From assembly GCA_910577065.1 (NCBI GenBank), contig CAJTLD010000001.1, positions 18,327 through 30,882 of the forward strand: DNA of 12,556 nt. The letters run 5' to 3'. The notes beneath the pieces are model-generated. The model made no database searches and was not told where the DNA came from. It saw only the letters and a list, made by a program, of their open reading frames with translations. Positions within the stretch are counted from its first letter, which is position 1, and the number at the start of each line of letters is the position of its first letter. Shown piece by piece: positions 1-6,280 of this stretch. The DNA comes from an uncultured Lachnospiraceae bacterium. GTDB lineage: Bacteria; Bacillota; Clostridia; Lachnospirales; Lachnospiraceae. A program made the translations under genes and the position numbers.

Positions 1-57
1 TGTCTTTAATCTTTATATTATATAATAAGAATTTATATATAATGCAGTATAGCAAAT

Positions 58-97
58 TACGCCCTTTTTCGCAAGCAATAACTAAGAAATGGGCGTA
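58..97 (+). repeat. Imperfect hairpin with TACGCCC/GGGCGTA arms
   Basis: TACGCCC (58-64) is the exact reverse complement of GGGCGTA (91-97). Inside the loop, TTTC (67-70) can pair with GAAA (86-89), which extends the stem across a small internal loop. AAA/TTT flanks (54-56, 99-101) add weak pairs outside a T-T mismatch. The sequence after the right arm is ATTTTAGG, a poor U-run. It may be a weak terminator for a gene left of the window or a regulatory stem. It is not a textbook terminator. Confidence 0.35.
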
Positions 98-116
98 TTT
101 TAGGTAACAGTTCCAC

Positions 117-137
117 CTGCAACTGCGCAGTTCGCAG
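117..137. repeat. 12-bp perfect palindrome with extended arms
   Basis: AACTGCGCAGTT (121-132) is its own reverse complement. CTGC (117-120) and GCAG (134-137) extend the symmetry with one base of slippage. It lies about 80 bases upstream of the best promoter candidate. It could be a protein-binding site or a short RNA hairpin. Nothing in the sequence identifies a binding protein. Confidence 0.35.
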
Positions 138-213
138 CCAATATAGCAAAATCGCCAGGAATCCGGTCCTTTTGCCGCAGAAGTGCAAAACCGATCATTC
201 ATTCCAAATATTG

Positions 214-242
214 TTGATTTTTAGGAAAATATGTGATACCTT
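214..242 (+). promoter_or_regulatory. Candidate sigma-A promoter for the glycan operon
   Basis: A -35-like TTGATT (214-219) is followed by an exactly 17-base spacer and a -10-like TACCTT (237-242). A TGA triplet just before the -10 fits the extended -10 form (TGn). The -10 matches the consensus at only three of six positions, so the call depends on spacing and the TGn element. If used, transcription would begin near 249 and leave about 170 bases of untranslated leader. The AT-rich stretch at 265-290 could hold alternatives. Confidence 0.35.
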
Positions 243-255
243 AATTTGGTAACGG

Positions 256-348
256 TGGCAGATATTCTTTTTATATACAAAATATTTTATCAGGATTTTT
301 CCCATACAGAATATTTTTACACAAAAGCACGTTTTAAAAAATCTGCCA
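256..348 (+). promoter_or_regulatory. Long-range inverted repeat in the operon leader (possible structured RNA)
   Basis: TGGCAGAT (256-263) and ATCTGCCA (341-348) are perfect reverse complements and would close a helix around 77 bases. Within it, ATATTCT (262-268) pairs with AGAATAT (308-314), overlapping the outer arm by two bases, and AAAATATTTT (279-288) is self-complementary. Paired this way the leader would have an outer helix ending 73 bases before the first start codon. I do not recognise a known riboswitch class. AT-rich DNA gives chance complementarity, but the GC-containing 8-bp outer pair is more than that usually supplies. Confidence 0.35.
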
Positions 349-421
349 ACAGGACATAATATGGAAAAACCAAAAAATGCAGCAAAGTAACATGGTATTG
401 ACTCAGGAAAGAAGGATAATT

Positions 422-1621
422 ATGGAGGTCAAAATTTTAGATTTAGCACGGCAGTACGAGAAAATTCAGGAAAAAGTAGAACAGGCGGTTTGCGAGCAAA
501 TGAAAAGCGGCATGTATATCGGAGGAAAAGCAGTTGCCGACTTTGAACAAAAATTCGCCTCTTACATCGGCGTAAAACATGCTATTTCCGTAAACAGCGG
601 GACGGACGCGTTGGTAATCGCCCTCAAAGCCCTCGGCATTAAGGAAGGGGACGAAGTCATTACTACCCCATTTACCTTTTTTGCAACTGCAGAAACCATT
701 GCTATGACAGGGGCCGTTCCGGTATTTGTAGATGTAGAAGAAGAGACTTATAATATTGACCCAAATAAAATAGAAGAAAAAATAACCGAAAAAACAAAAG
801 CCATCTTACCGGTGCATATTTTCGGCCAGACGGCCGATATGGATCCAATTCATGAGATAGCGAAAAAACACAACCTGATCGTAATCGAAGATGCGTGCCA
901 GGCCGTTGGAGCGGAATACAAAGGAACAAAAGCAGGCGCCCTCGGCAGCGCGGGCTGTTTTTCGTTTTTCCCCACCAAAAATTTAGGCGCGTTTGGCGAC
1001 GCCGGAATGATTACCACAAATGATGACGACGCAGCCGTAATATGCCGCGCATTGAAAGAACACGGTATGGCGCAAAACGGCGCAAAGGCAAGATATATCC
1101 TGCACGGCATCCAAGACGACTTAGCGGATACCGCTTCTGCGGACGGATTATACAACCCCTACAAATACTATAATTATTTAATTGCACACAATTCCAGGAT
1201 GGACGCGATTCAGGCCAGGGTGCTTGATATTAAGCTGGATTACCTGGATGAATTTAACCAGAGACGGACCAACATCGCTGCATTTTACGAAGCAGAACTG
1301 GGATCCTGCGACGGCGTTATTACCCCAAAAGTCAAAACCGAACGGAAGCCCGTATGGCACCAGTATGCGTTCCGGTGCAAAATGAAGGATGAAATGGGAA
1401 ATTTCCTGGCTTCTAAAGGAATCGGAAGCGCCGCGTTTTATCCGGTTCCGCTGCACTTACAGAAGGCGTTTGAATATCTTGGGTACAAAGAAGGCGATCT
1501 GCCCGTAGCGGAAACGCTTACCAAACAGACGGTTTGCCTGCCCATCTTCCCGGAACTTACCGAAGAAGAATTAAAGTATGTTACAGCCGGTATCCGGGAA
1601 TTTTTCGAATCATCCAGATAA
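422..1621 (+). CDS. DegT/DnrJ/EryC1/StrS-family PLP sugar aminotransferase (WbpE-like)
   Basis: A 399-residue PLP-dependent aminotransferase predicted to add an amino group, from glutamate, to a 3-keto nucleotide sugar in the cytoplasm. Family landmarks are clear: NSGTDAL (58-64), EDACQ with the PLP-binding Asp157 and Gln160, the catalytic lysine in SFFPTKNLG (Lys186) followed by FGDAG, and HNSR (256-259). I chose ATG at 422 because GAAGG (411-415) sits six bases upstream; the upstream in-frame ATG at 377 has no SD and adds 15 residues outside the family's usual N-terminus (DLxxQY). Length is slightly above the roughly 360-380 typical, because about 25 extra residues lie near 216-252, before HNSR. 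The next gene is the matching dehydrogenase and a WbpD-like acetyltransferase is in the same run, which favours a WbpE/WlbC-type role in 2,3-diacetamido sugar synthesis. Substrate assignment is inference. Confidence 0.85.
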   Translation: MEVKILDLARQYEKIQEKVEQAVCEQMKSGMYIGGKAVADFEQKFASYIGVKHAISVNSGTDALVIALKALGIKEGDEVITTPFTFFATAETIAMTGAVPVFVDVEEETYNIDPNKIEEKITEKTKAILPVHIFGQTADMDPIHEIAKKHNLIVIEDACQAVGAEYKGTKAGALGSAGCFSFFPTKNLGAFGDAGMITTNDDDAAVICRALKEHGMAQNGAKARYILHGIQDDLADTASADGLYNPYKYYNYLIAHNSRMDAIQARVLDIKLDYLDEFNQRRTNIAAFYEAELGSCDGVITPKVKTERKPVWHQYAFRCKMKDEMGNFLASKGIGSAAFYPVPLHLQKAFEYLGYKEGDLPVAETLTKQTVCLPIFPELTEEELKYVTAGIREFFESSR

Positions 1622-1647
1622 ATTAATATATAAGGAAGGTATCAGAC

Positions 1648-2607
1648 ATGAGCAAAATTAAAATTGGCGTCATCGGCGTAGGGAACATGGGAAAAAACCA
1701 TGTCAGGCTGCTTACGGAAATGAAAGAAGATTTCGAATTTCGGGGTGTCTTCGACTCCGACAAAGAACACGTATTAAAAACCGGATATACGGGCAGGATA
1801 TTTGATTCGGCCGAAGAACTGATGTCGGACGTAGAAGCTTGCGTAGTCGCAGCGCCGTCTTTTCTCCATAAGGATCTAGCCCTTTTGGCTGCGGATCACA
1901 ATCTTCATCTGTTAATGGAAAAACCGCTGTCCCTCAATCACGAAGACGCTGATATTGTATGCGAAAGATATCGTACGCTTGGAAAAATTTTAATGGTCGG
2001 GCATGTAGAACGCTTTAACCCGGTGGTACAGGAACTGGAAAAGATCCTAAACGACGAGGAAATTATTGCCGTTACCATTGAACGCTGCTCTCCGATGGAC
2101 ATGAGAATCAGCGATACGGACGTTATCTATGATTTGATGATCCATGACGTTGATATCTTATTAAACGCCATACTATCCGGCGAACAGATCAAAGATTTAT
2201 ACGCGATAGGGCGTACTTCCTATAACGAAAAAAATGTAGATTATGTGCAGGCAATTTTTAAATTCGGCAATGACGTACAGGCTTCCATTATTTCAAGCAG
2301 GACCACGGAAGATAAGATCCGGAAAATAAAAATCCACTGCAAAGGGGCATATGTAGACTGCGACCTGCTTCACAAATCCATAATGATTTCAAGAAGGACG
2401 CATTACCGCCTTGATACAGGATACAGTCCTATTTACAAACAGGAAAACGTGATTGAACGCGTATTTGTACCAAACATCGAGCCTTTGCGGCATGAACTTT
2501 CCTATTTTGCAGAAAGCATTAGGACAGGCAAAGGCGGTATGAACAGCGGCGCGTCTGCAAGCCTTGACTTGCAGGTTCTTGACCAGATCCGGGAACTGAT
2601 TTATTAA
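1648..2607 (+). CDS. Gfo/Idh/MocA-family NAD(P)-dependent sugar dehydrogenase (WbpB/GnnA-like)
   Basis: A 319-residue cytoplasmic oxidoreductase. The N-terminal Rossmann fold shows GVGNMG (10-15, from Gly10), the nucleotide-binding fold ends with the family's EKP signature (Glu91-Lys92-Pro93), and VGHVERFNP (117-125) and the DLMIHDVD segment with His166 match the catalytic half. Length is normal for the family. In this setting it would oxidise C3 of UDP-GlcNAc or UDP-GlcNAcA to give the 3-keto substrate of the aminotransferase encoded 26 bases upstream. WbpB acts on the glucuronic acid form and needs a 6-dehydrogenase such as WbpA, which is not in this window; GnnA acts directly on UDP-GlcNAc. 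The sequence alone does not separate the two. AAGGAAGG (1632-1639) gives a good SD, and there is no room for a separate promoter, so it is co-transcribed. Confidence 0.85.
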   Translation: MSKIKIGVIGVGNMGKNHVRLLTEMKEDFEFRGVFDSDKEHVLKTGYTGRIFDSAEELMSDVEACVVAAPSFLHKDLALLAADHNLHLLMEKPLSLNHEDADIVCERYRTLGKILMVGHVERFNPVVQELEKILNDEEIIAVTIERCSPMDMRISDTDVIYDLMIHDVDILLNAILSGEQIKDLYAIGRTSYNEKNVDYVQAIFKFGNDVQASIISSRTTEDKIRKIKIHCKGAYVDCDLLHKSIMISRRTHYRLDTGYSPIYKQENVIERVFVPNIEPLRHELSYFAESIRTGKGGMNSGASASLDLQVLDQIRELIY

Positions 2608-2656
2608 AATCGAATAACCGCTTCCGCAAAGAACCGTTGTTTAAAAGGAGAAAAAA

Positions 2657-3016
2657 ATGGTCGCATCCATATTACTGATGATAATTTATGTAGGCTGTTC
2701 TGCCTTGGGCCTTACTTTATTAAAAATGGGCTTAAATGACGGCGTAAAACTTACTTTCAGTACGGCTTGTATGGAAATGAAACTCCCAATGCTGTTATTT
2801 GCCGGTATTTTACTGTATATATGCAGCTTTTTGCTGAATATGCTTGTTATGAGCCGATTCAATTTAAGCTATGTATATCCGGTTTCAGCCGCTTTAATTT
2901 ACATCGCCATTGTGGTATTCAGCGTCATTCTGCTAAAGGAACAGGTATCGCGTACGCAGATGATAGGTATGGCAGTTATTCTTGTAGGCATTGTCATTAT
3001 GAACCTCAAAAAATAA
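2657..3016 (+). CDS. Small four-helix SMR/ArnE-like membrane protein, probable lipid-linked sugar flippase subunit
   Basis: A 119-residue, very hydrophobic protein with four predicted membrane helices (about 2-25, 43-63, 70-93, 99-117), the size and plan of the small multidrug resistance/EamA-half family. The helix-1 pattern S-A-L-G-x-x-x-x-K (Ser15 to Lys23) has Ser where EmrE-type drug exporters have the essential Glu14; ArnE-type flippases also lack that Glu. The loop and last helix carry the LLKEQ...GMAVILVG pattern of EamA/ArnE proteins. Known relatives ArnE/ArnF move an undecaprenyl-phosphate aminosugar across the membrane. Between sugar-synthesis genes and a GT-C-like protein, flipping a lipid-linked sugar is the likeliest job. 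ArnE normally works with ArnF; only one such gene is seen here, so it may form a homodimer. AAGGAG (2645-2650) lies six bases before the ATG. Confidence 0.7.
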   Translation: MVASILLMIIYVGCSALGLTLLKMGLNDGVKLTFSTACMEMKLPMLLFAGILLYICSFLLNMLVMSRFNLSYVYPVSAALIYIAIVVFSVILLKEQVSRTQMIGMAVILVGIVIMNLKK

Positions 3017-3023
3017 AAATATT

Positions 3024-3494
3024 ATGAAAAAACAAACGAAAACAGGAATCATTTTTTTGGCAGTATCTGTGCTATTGCCCTGCTTATTCCTCGCATTATT
3101 TCTACATGAAAATATAACCCCCCAAAAAATGCCGTTAGAAACTGCGGCAGAACTCACCCATGTTACAGAATATGGAATTGAACACGCTGATATTTTGGAC
3201 GGGATGATCCTGCTGCAGGGATGGCTTTTGGAAACGCCGGATACCATATTAAGCATCAACAGAAATTTTATTCTTTCAGACGGCGCCCGGACCTATAAAT
3301 TAAACACTGTCCTGCAAAAGCGGGAAGATATCACAACACGGTGGAATAACGGCAATAATTACGACAACAGCGGCCTAGAAGGCAGCTGTCTGGCCAGTTC
3401 TTTGGAAAAAGGCCGCTATCGCATCGGTTTTTTGATAACCGATGCCGTGAATAAACGATATTACCTGACGGACGAATATCTGGAGGTGCATTAA
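3024..3494 (+). CDS. Membrane-anchored extracellular protein of unknown function
   Basis: A 156-residue protein that I do not assign to a named family. Residues 1-7 are basic, 8-28 form one hydrophobic helix (anchor or uncleaved signal), and about 45-155 form a soluble, probably beta-rich domain facing outside. The domain contains GWLLE (66-70), LSDGARTYKLNTV (84-96), a central NNGNNYDNSGLEGS (108-121) and an RYRIGFLI strand (131-138). This suggests a beta-sandwich like the small carbohydrate-linked modules seen with glycan-assembly genes, but that is inference. It starts seven bases after the previous stop and lacks a recognisable SD, so translation probably depends on coupling to the upstream gene. 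Its stop lies one base before the next gene's start codon, and that gene's SD lies inside this frame, which ties it to the DUF6056-like protein. Confidence 0.7.
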   Translation: MKKQTKTGIIFLAVSVLLPCLFLALFLHENITPQKMPLETAAELTHVTEYGIEHADILDGMILLQGWLLETPDTILSINRNFILSDGARTYKLNTVLQKREDITTRWNNGNNYDNSGLEGSCLASSLEKGRYRIGFLITDAVNKRYYLTDEYLEVH

Positions 3495-3495
3495 A

Positions 3496-4881
3496 ATGAT
3501 TCCCGCAATCCCAAAAAACAGGCTCAAAGAGACTCTTCCGTTGATTTTGCTAACTGTTTGTTTAATCCTGATCCATTACAGGATTCAGTTGGTTCCCGGT
3601 TCCGACGACGATTTTATGTCCAGCGCAATCAATACCGGCAATCTGACGCAGCTTTATGCCAATAACCGTGTCGTAATCAACTTTTTCGGCGCTTTTATTA
3701 TGTCCTTTCCCTTAATACTGTGGAAAGTTCTCAATATCGCCGTTATAGTTTTTTTAATTGCCGGTATTTCTTATTATGCCGCAATAATAACCCCAGGTTC
3801 TTCCCAAAAAGACAACTTAATTCTGAACTTCAGTATATGCCTTCTGTTTTTTTTGCTGCCGTTTAACGTACTCTCGTCCGGCGTATTCTGGGCTACAGGA
3901 TCTTTTAATTACCTGTGGGGGATTTGCGGCAGCCTGTATATCAGCATGGTTTTTATGAAAGATATGGCCGGGCTGCCCGTCAAAAAAACAGAACTGCTTA
4001 CCGGATTTATTTTAGGCATTTACGTATGTGATGTGGAACAGCCCATGGTAGTCGTCTGTTTCGCAGGAATCACCTATCTGGCGTTTTGTTTCCTGAACCG
4101 TAAAAAAATTACAAAAGGCATGCTTTTTTATGGAATCGGGCTTATTTTAGAATGCATGCCGATTGTATTGCTTCCATTTAATACCTATCGTTCTATCGGC
4201 GAACAAAGCGTCTATTTTCCGGACTTTGAAATGCTCAGCTTTTTTGACAAAATATACCAGGGAGCCATGCATTATTACAAACACTTAGTGAACGAACTGG
4301 CTTTTCTGTTTTTGCTGATATCCTTATTTACGGCCATTTTAGTTTTCAAACGGATCCAAAGCAAATTATTCCGCGGCATTTCCATGCTTCCGCTGCTCTA
4401 TTTTTTCTTTGCTTTGATTCCGATTCTGGTTGTAAAATCAAAAAATCCGCTGGGAAATTTAAAAAAAGGCCAATTTATTTATGACTTTTCAGAGCGGCTT
4501 TACCGTTTTAATATGGAAGAAACTTCTCTGTTGGCTTTTCTGACTGCCACGTTTATTTTTATACTTTTATTTTTGCTGCTTATTTATGTTTTACAGGAGA
4601 CATTTCAAAAATATGCCGTTGGCTTTTTATATGTTTCGGGATTTGCAGACGGAATGATGATGAGCTTTGCCCCGTCTATCTTTGTCAGCGGCAACCGTGT
4701 TTTTTTCGCTCCGGACGTCCTTTTTCTGACAATTACCGCTATTCTTGGAAAAATGGCTGTCACCGATCCAATTTCTGTTTCAAAGACAGCGGAAAAAATA
4801 TATTCCTGTATCGCATGTTTCATCATGCTGTTTTTCGCTTTTGCAGTAGGAGCGCTGCAAAGCCGCGGTATTTTTTATTAA
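3496..4881 (+). CDS. Polytopic membrane protein, DUF6056/GT-C-like, probable extracellular glycosyltransferase
   Basis: A 461-residue integral membrane protein with about ten or eleven hydrophobic helices. After helix 1 comes an acidic outside loop, PGSDDDF (34-40), in the position where GT-C transferases keep their catalytic Asp. Further landmarks resembling the DUF6056 group are FWATGSFNYLWG (131-142), DVEQP (179-183) and FAPSIFVSGNRVFF (391-404). GT-C enzymes take a sugar from a polyprenyl-phosphate donor and transfer it to an acceptor on the outer face of the membrane; I infer that role from topology, the acidic loop and the neighbours. The strong SD GGAGG (3482-3486) is inside the end of the preceding gene. 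A polymerase or ligase of the same topology is the main alternative. The family name comes from memory of motif patterns, not from a search. Confidence 0.6.
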   Translation: MIPAIPKNRLKETLPLILLTVCLILIHYRIQLVPGSDDDFMSSAINTGNLTQLYANNRVVINFFGAFIMSFPLILWKVLNIAVIVFLIAGISYYAAIITPGSSQKDNLILNFSICLLFFLLPFNVLSSGVFWATGSFNYLWGICGSLYISMVFMKDMAGLPVKKTELLTGFILGIYVCDVEQPMVVVCFAGITYLAFCFLNRKKITKGMLFYGIGLILECMPIVLLPFNTYRSIGEQSVYFPDFEMLSFFDKIYQGAMHYYKHLVNELAFLFLLISLFTAILVFKRIQSKLFRGISMLPLLYFFFALIPILVVKSKNPLGNLKKGQFIYDFSERLYRFNMEETSLLAFLTATFIFILLFLLLIYVLQETFQKYAVGFLYVSGFADGMMMSFAPSIFVSGNRVFFAPDVLFLTITAILGKMAVTDPISVSKTAEKIYSCIACFIMLFFAFAVGALQSRGIFY

Positions 4882-4923
4882 GCGCAAAGCGTATCAGATT
4901 TTTTTCACAGGAGGAACAATATT

Positions 4924-5472
4924 ATGTCAATCTTTATTCACCCGACAGCCGAAGTATCGGAACATGCCGCCATCGGAGACGGCACAAAAATCTGGAATTT
5001 AGCGCAGGTACGGGAAGATTGTAAAATCGGCAAAGACTGCATTATCAGCAAAAATGTTTATATCGACACAAAAGCTGTGCTCGGCAGCCGCGTAAAAGTC
5101 CAGAACAACGTAAATGTATACCACGGCGTAACCGTAGAAGACGATGTGTTTTTAGGGCCGTCTATGACATTTACAAACGATCTGTTCCCGAGGGCATTTA
5201 ACGCAGACTGGAAAATTACGGAAACCCATGTAAAAAAAGGAGCGTCAATCGGCGCAAACGCAACCATTGTCTGCGGGACTACGATCGGGGCATACGCAAT
5301 GATAGGTTCCGGAAGCGTGGTGACAAAAGACGTGCCTGCCCACGCGCTTGTCGCAGGCAATCCAGCCAGGCAAATCGGCTGGGTCTGTAAGTGCGGCCAT
5401 AAATTAGACAGCCAAAACACCTGCCCATGCTGCGGCGAAGCATACCCGTCCCTGCAGGCTATTCCAAAATAA
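4924..5472 (+). CDS. Left-handed beta-helix N-acetyltransferase (WbpD/WlbB-like)
   Basis: A 182-residue hexapeptide-repeat acetyltransferase. Repeats with [IV]G-x-x-x spacing run from about residue 4 to 145, and the sequence closely follows the WbpD/WlbB pattern: FIHPTAEV near the N-terminus, IWNLAQVRE, KVQNNVNVY, GPSMTFTND (Asn85), GANATIVCG, and VAGNPARQIGW (143-153). These enzymes use acetyl-CoA to acetylate the 3-amino group of a UDP-2-acetamido-3-amino sugar and work as cytoplasmic trimers. The C-terminal tail adds a cysteine cluster, Cys155/Cys157 and Cys167/Cys169/Cys170, with the look of a zinc ribbon. The gene completes the dehydrogenase-aminotransferase-acetyltransferase series, though it sits after the membrane genes. 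AGGAGG (4909-4914) lies nine bases before the start. Family membership is firm; the precise sugar is inferred. Confidence 0.85.
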   Translation: MSIFIHPTAEVSEHAAIGDGTKIWNLAQVREDCKIGKDCIISKNVYIDTKAVLGSRVKVQNNVNVYHGVTVEDDVFLGPSMTFTNDLFPRAFNADWKITETHVKKGASIGANATIVCGTTIGAYAMIGSGSVVTKDVPAHALVAGNPARQIGWVCKCGHKLDSQNTCPCCGEAYPSLQAIPK

Positions 5473-5493
5473 AACCAGAGTAAGGAGTATGGC

Positions 5494-6207
5494 ATGAAGT
5501 CAGAAAAAAGCGTGTCCCTCGTATTAGCAGGATACAACGAAGAAAAAAATATCGAACAGAGCATGCAGTTATCCTATCAGGCGCTTTCCCATGCATTTGA
5601 GCAGTTTGAACTCATTCTTGTGGACGACGCCTCCAAAGACCGCACTTTAGAAAAAATGCTCGCATTTGCGGATGGACACCCATTCGTTACCGTGCTTCCC
5701 AACTATGCCAACCTGAATTTCGGGACTTCCGTTTTGAGAGGGCTGCTGGCTGCGCGTTACGACTATATTGTGTTTAACGCATGCGATTTGCCTTTATCCG
5801 CCGACGATATGGTAAAGCTTCTGCTTCATCATGACGCGGACGTTTTAGTGATGGAACGGACAGGCTATAAAACGACCAAATGGAGGGGCATCACTTCCGA
5901 CGTCAATAAGCTGCTTCTGAAACTCTTATTTCCAAAGCTTACAAAAGGAACGCCGGTATTAAACTTTGTACAAATTTACAGAAAAAATATTATAAAGGAT
6001 ATCCTGCCACTTGCGAGGAGTCCCATTTTTGTATGGCCGGAATTAATTTTCCGCGCAAAACTCTTAGGGCTTTCGGTAAAAAATATTCCTGTAACATGCC
6101 GTGTAGAAAACCTTAGAAAAGGAGCGTTTGGCCATCCGCACGATATTATCTGGGGAATATACGATATGCTGCGGTTCCGTATACGCCTGTGGCGCAAAAA
6201 TTACTAG
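5494..6207 (+). CDS. GT2-family glycosyltransferase, polyprenyl-phosphate sugar synthase type
   Basis: A 237-residue GT-A fold enzyme like the catalytic domain of DPM1/GtrB-type polyprenyl-phosphate glycosyltransferases. It opens with VLAGYNEEKN (10-19) and has VDDASKDRT (43-51) for nucleotide binding. The metal-binding region reads NACDLPL (95-101), so only one Asp of the usual DxD remains (Asp98). The C-terminal part keeps WPEL (181-184) and a basic VENLRKGAFGHP segment (204-215). There are no C-terminal membrane helices, unlike GtrB/CsbB. It would load the nucleotide sugar made by the upstream enzymes onto undecaprenyl phosphate on the inner face of the membrane. AAGGAG (5482-5487) sits six bases before the ATG, and it follows the acetyltransferase by 21 bases. 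A direct polymer-building transferase is the alternative. Confidence 0.78.
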   Translation: MKSEKSVSLVLAGYNEEKNIEQSMQLSYQALSHAFEQFELILVDDASKDRTLEKMLAFADGHPFVTVLPNYANLNFGTSVLRGLLAARYDYIVFNACDLPLSADDMVKLLLHHDADVLVMERTGYKTTKWRGITSDVNKLLLKLLFPKLTKGTPVLNFVQIYRKNIIKDILPLARSPIFVWPELIFRAKLLGLSVKNIPVTCRVENLRKGAFGHPHDIIWGIYDMLRFRIRLWRKNY

Positions 6208-6224
6208 CGGCTTTTCCGCTTTCG

Positions 6225-6233
6225 TGTTATAAT
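6225..6233 (+). promoter_or_regulatory. Extended -10 promoter for the diguanylate cyclase gene
   Basis: TGTTATAAT contains a consensus -10 TATAAT (6228-6233) preceded by TGn. The hexamer 17 bases upstream, TAGCGG (6205-6210), is a poor -35, but extended -10 promoters tolerate this. A short AGCGG/CCGCT stem (6206-6210, 6216-6220) lies just upstream, with only a broken T-run after it. The cyclase may therefore have its own promoter while also receiving transcription from the glycan operon. Confidence 0.5.
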
Positions 6234-6280
6234 CAATCATAACAAAAAATGAAAAAAGATTTAAAAACGGAGGCCCTTCC

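Larger units (their letters stand above)
1..421 (+). other. Gene-free leader region ahead of the glycan operon
   Basis: I found no credible coding region in these 421 bases. The stretch is AT-rich and carries several separate structures: a hairpin at 58-97, a palindrome at 117-137, a possible hairpin at 146-175, a promoter candidate at 214-242, and a long-range inverted repeat at 256-263/341-348. A nine-codon reading frame at 361-390, starting MEKPKN, has only a weak SD-like AGGA before it, and I do not call it a gene. The part left of about 213 is probably the tail or upstream regulatory DNA of whatever precedes the window. The part right of about 249 would be the 5' untranslated leader of the operon if the promoter candidate is correct. 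Confidence 0.6.

Noticed and set aside
361..390. Nine-codon leader peptide starting MEKPKN
   Set aside because: Only a weak SD-like AGGA, no regulatory codon run, and no attenuator after it.
377..421. Upstream in-frame ATG extending the aminotransferase by 15 residues
   Set aside because: No SD before 377, the extra residues do not fit the family N-terminus, and ATG 422 has GAAGG at the right distance.
850..1155. - strand open frame opposite the aminotransferase
   Set aside because: Shadow of a strongly coding + strand gene; no SD or recognisable motifs.
4885..4905. Terminator between the polytopic protein and the acetyltransferase genes
   Set aside because: There is a run of T after CGC-AAA-GCG, but the stem is only three pairs.
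6206..6224. Terminator after the GT2 gene (AGCGG/CCGCT stem)
   Set aside because: Only five base pairs, with the following T-run broken after TTT-like bases; too weak to call.
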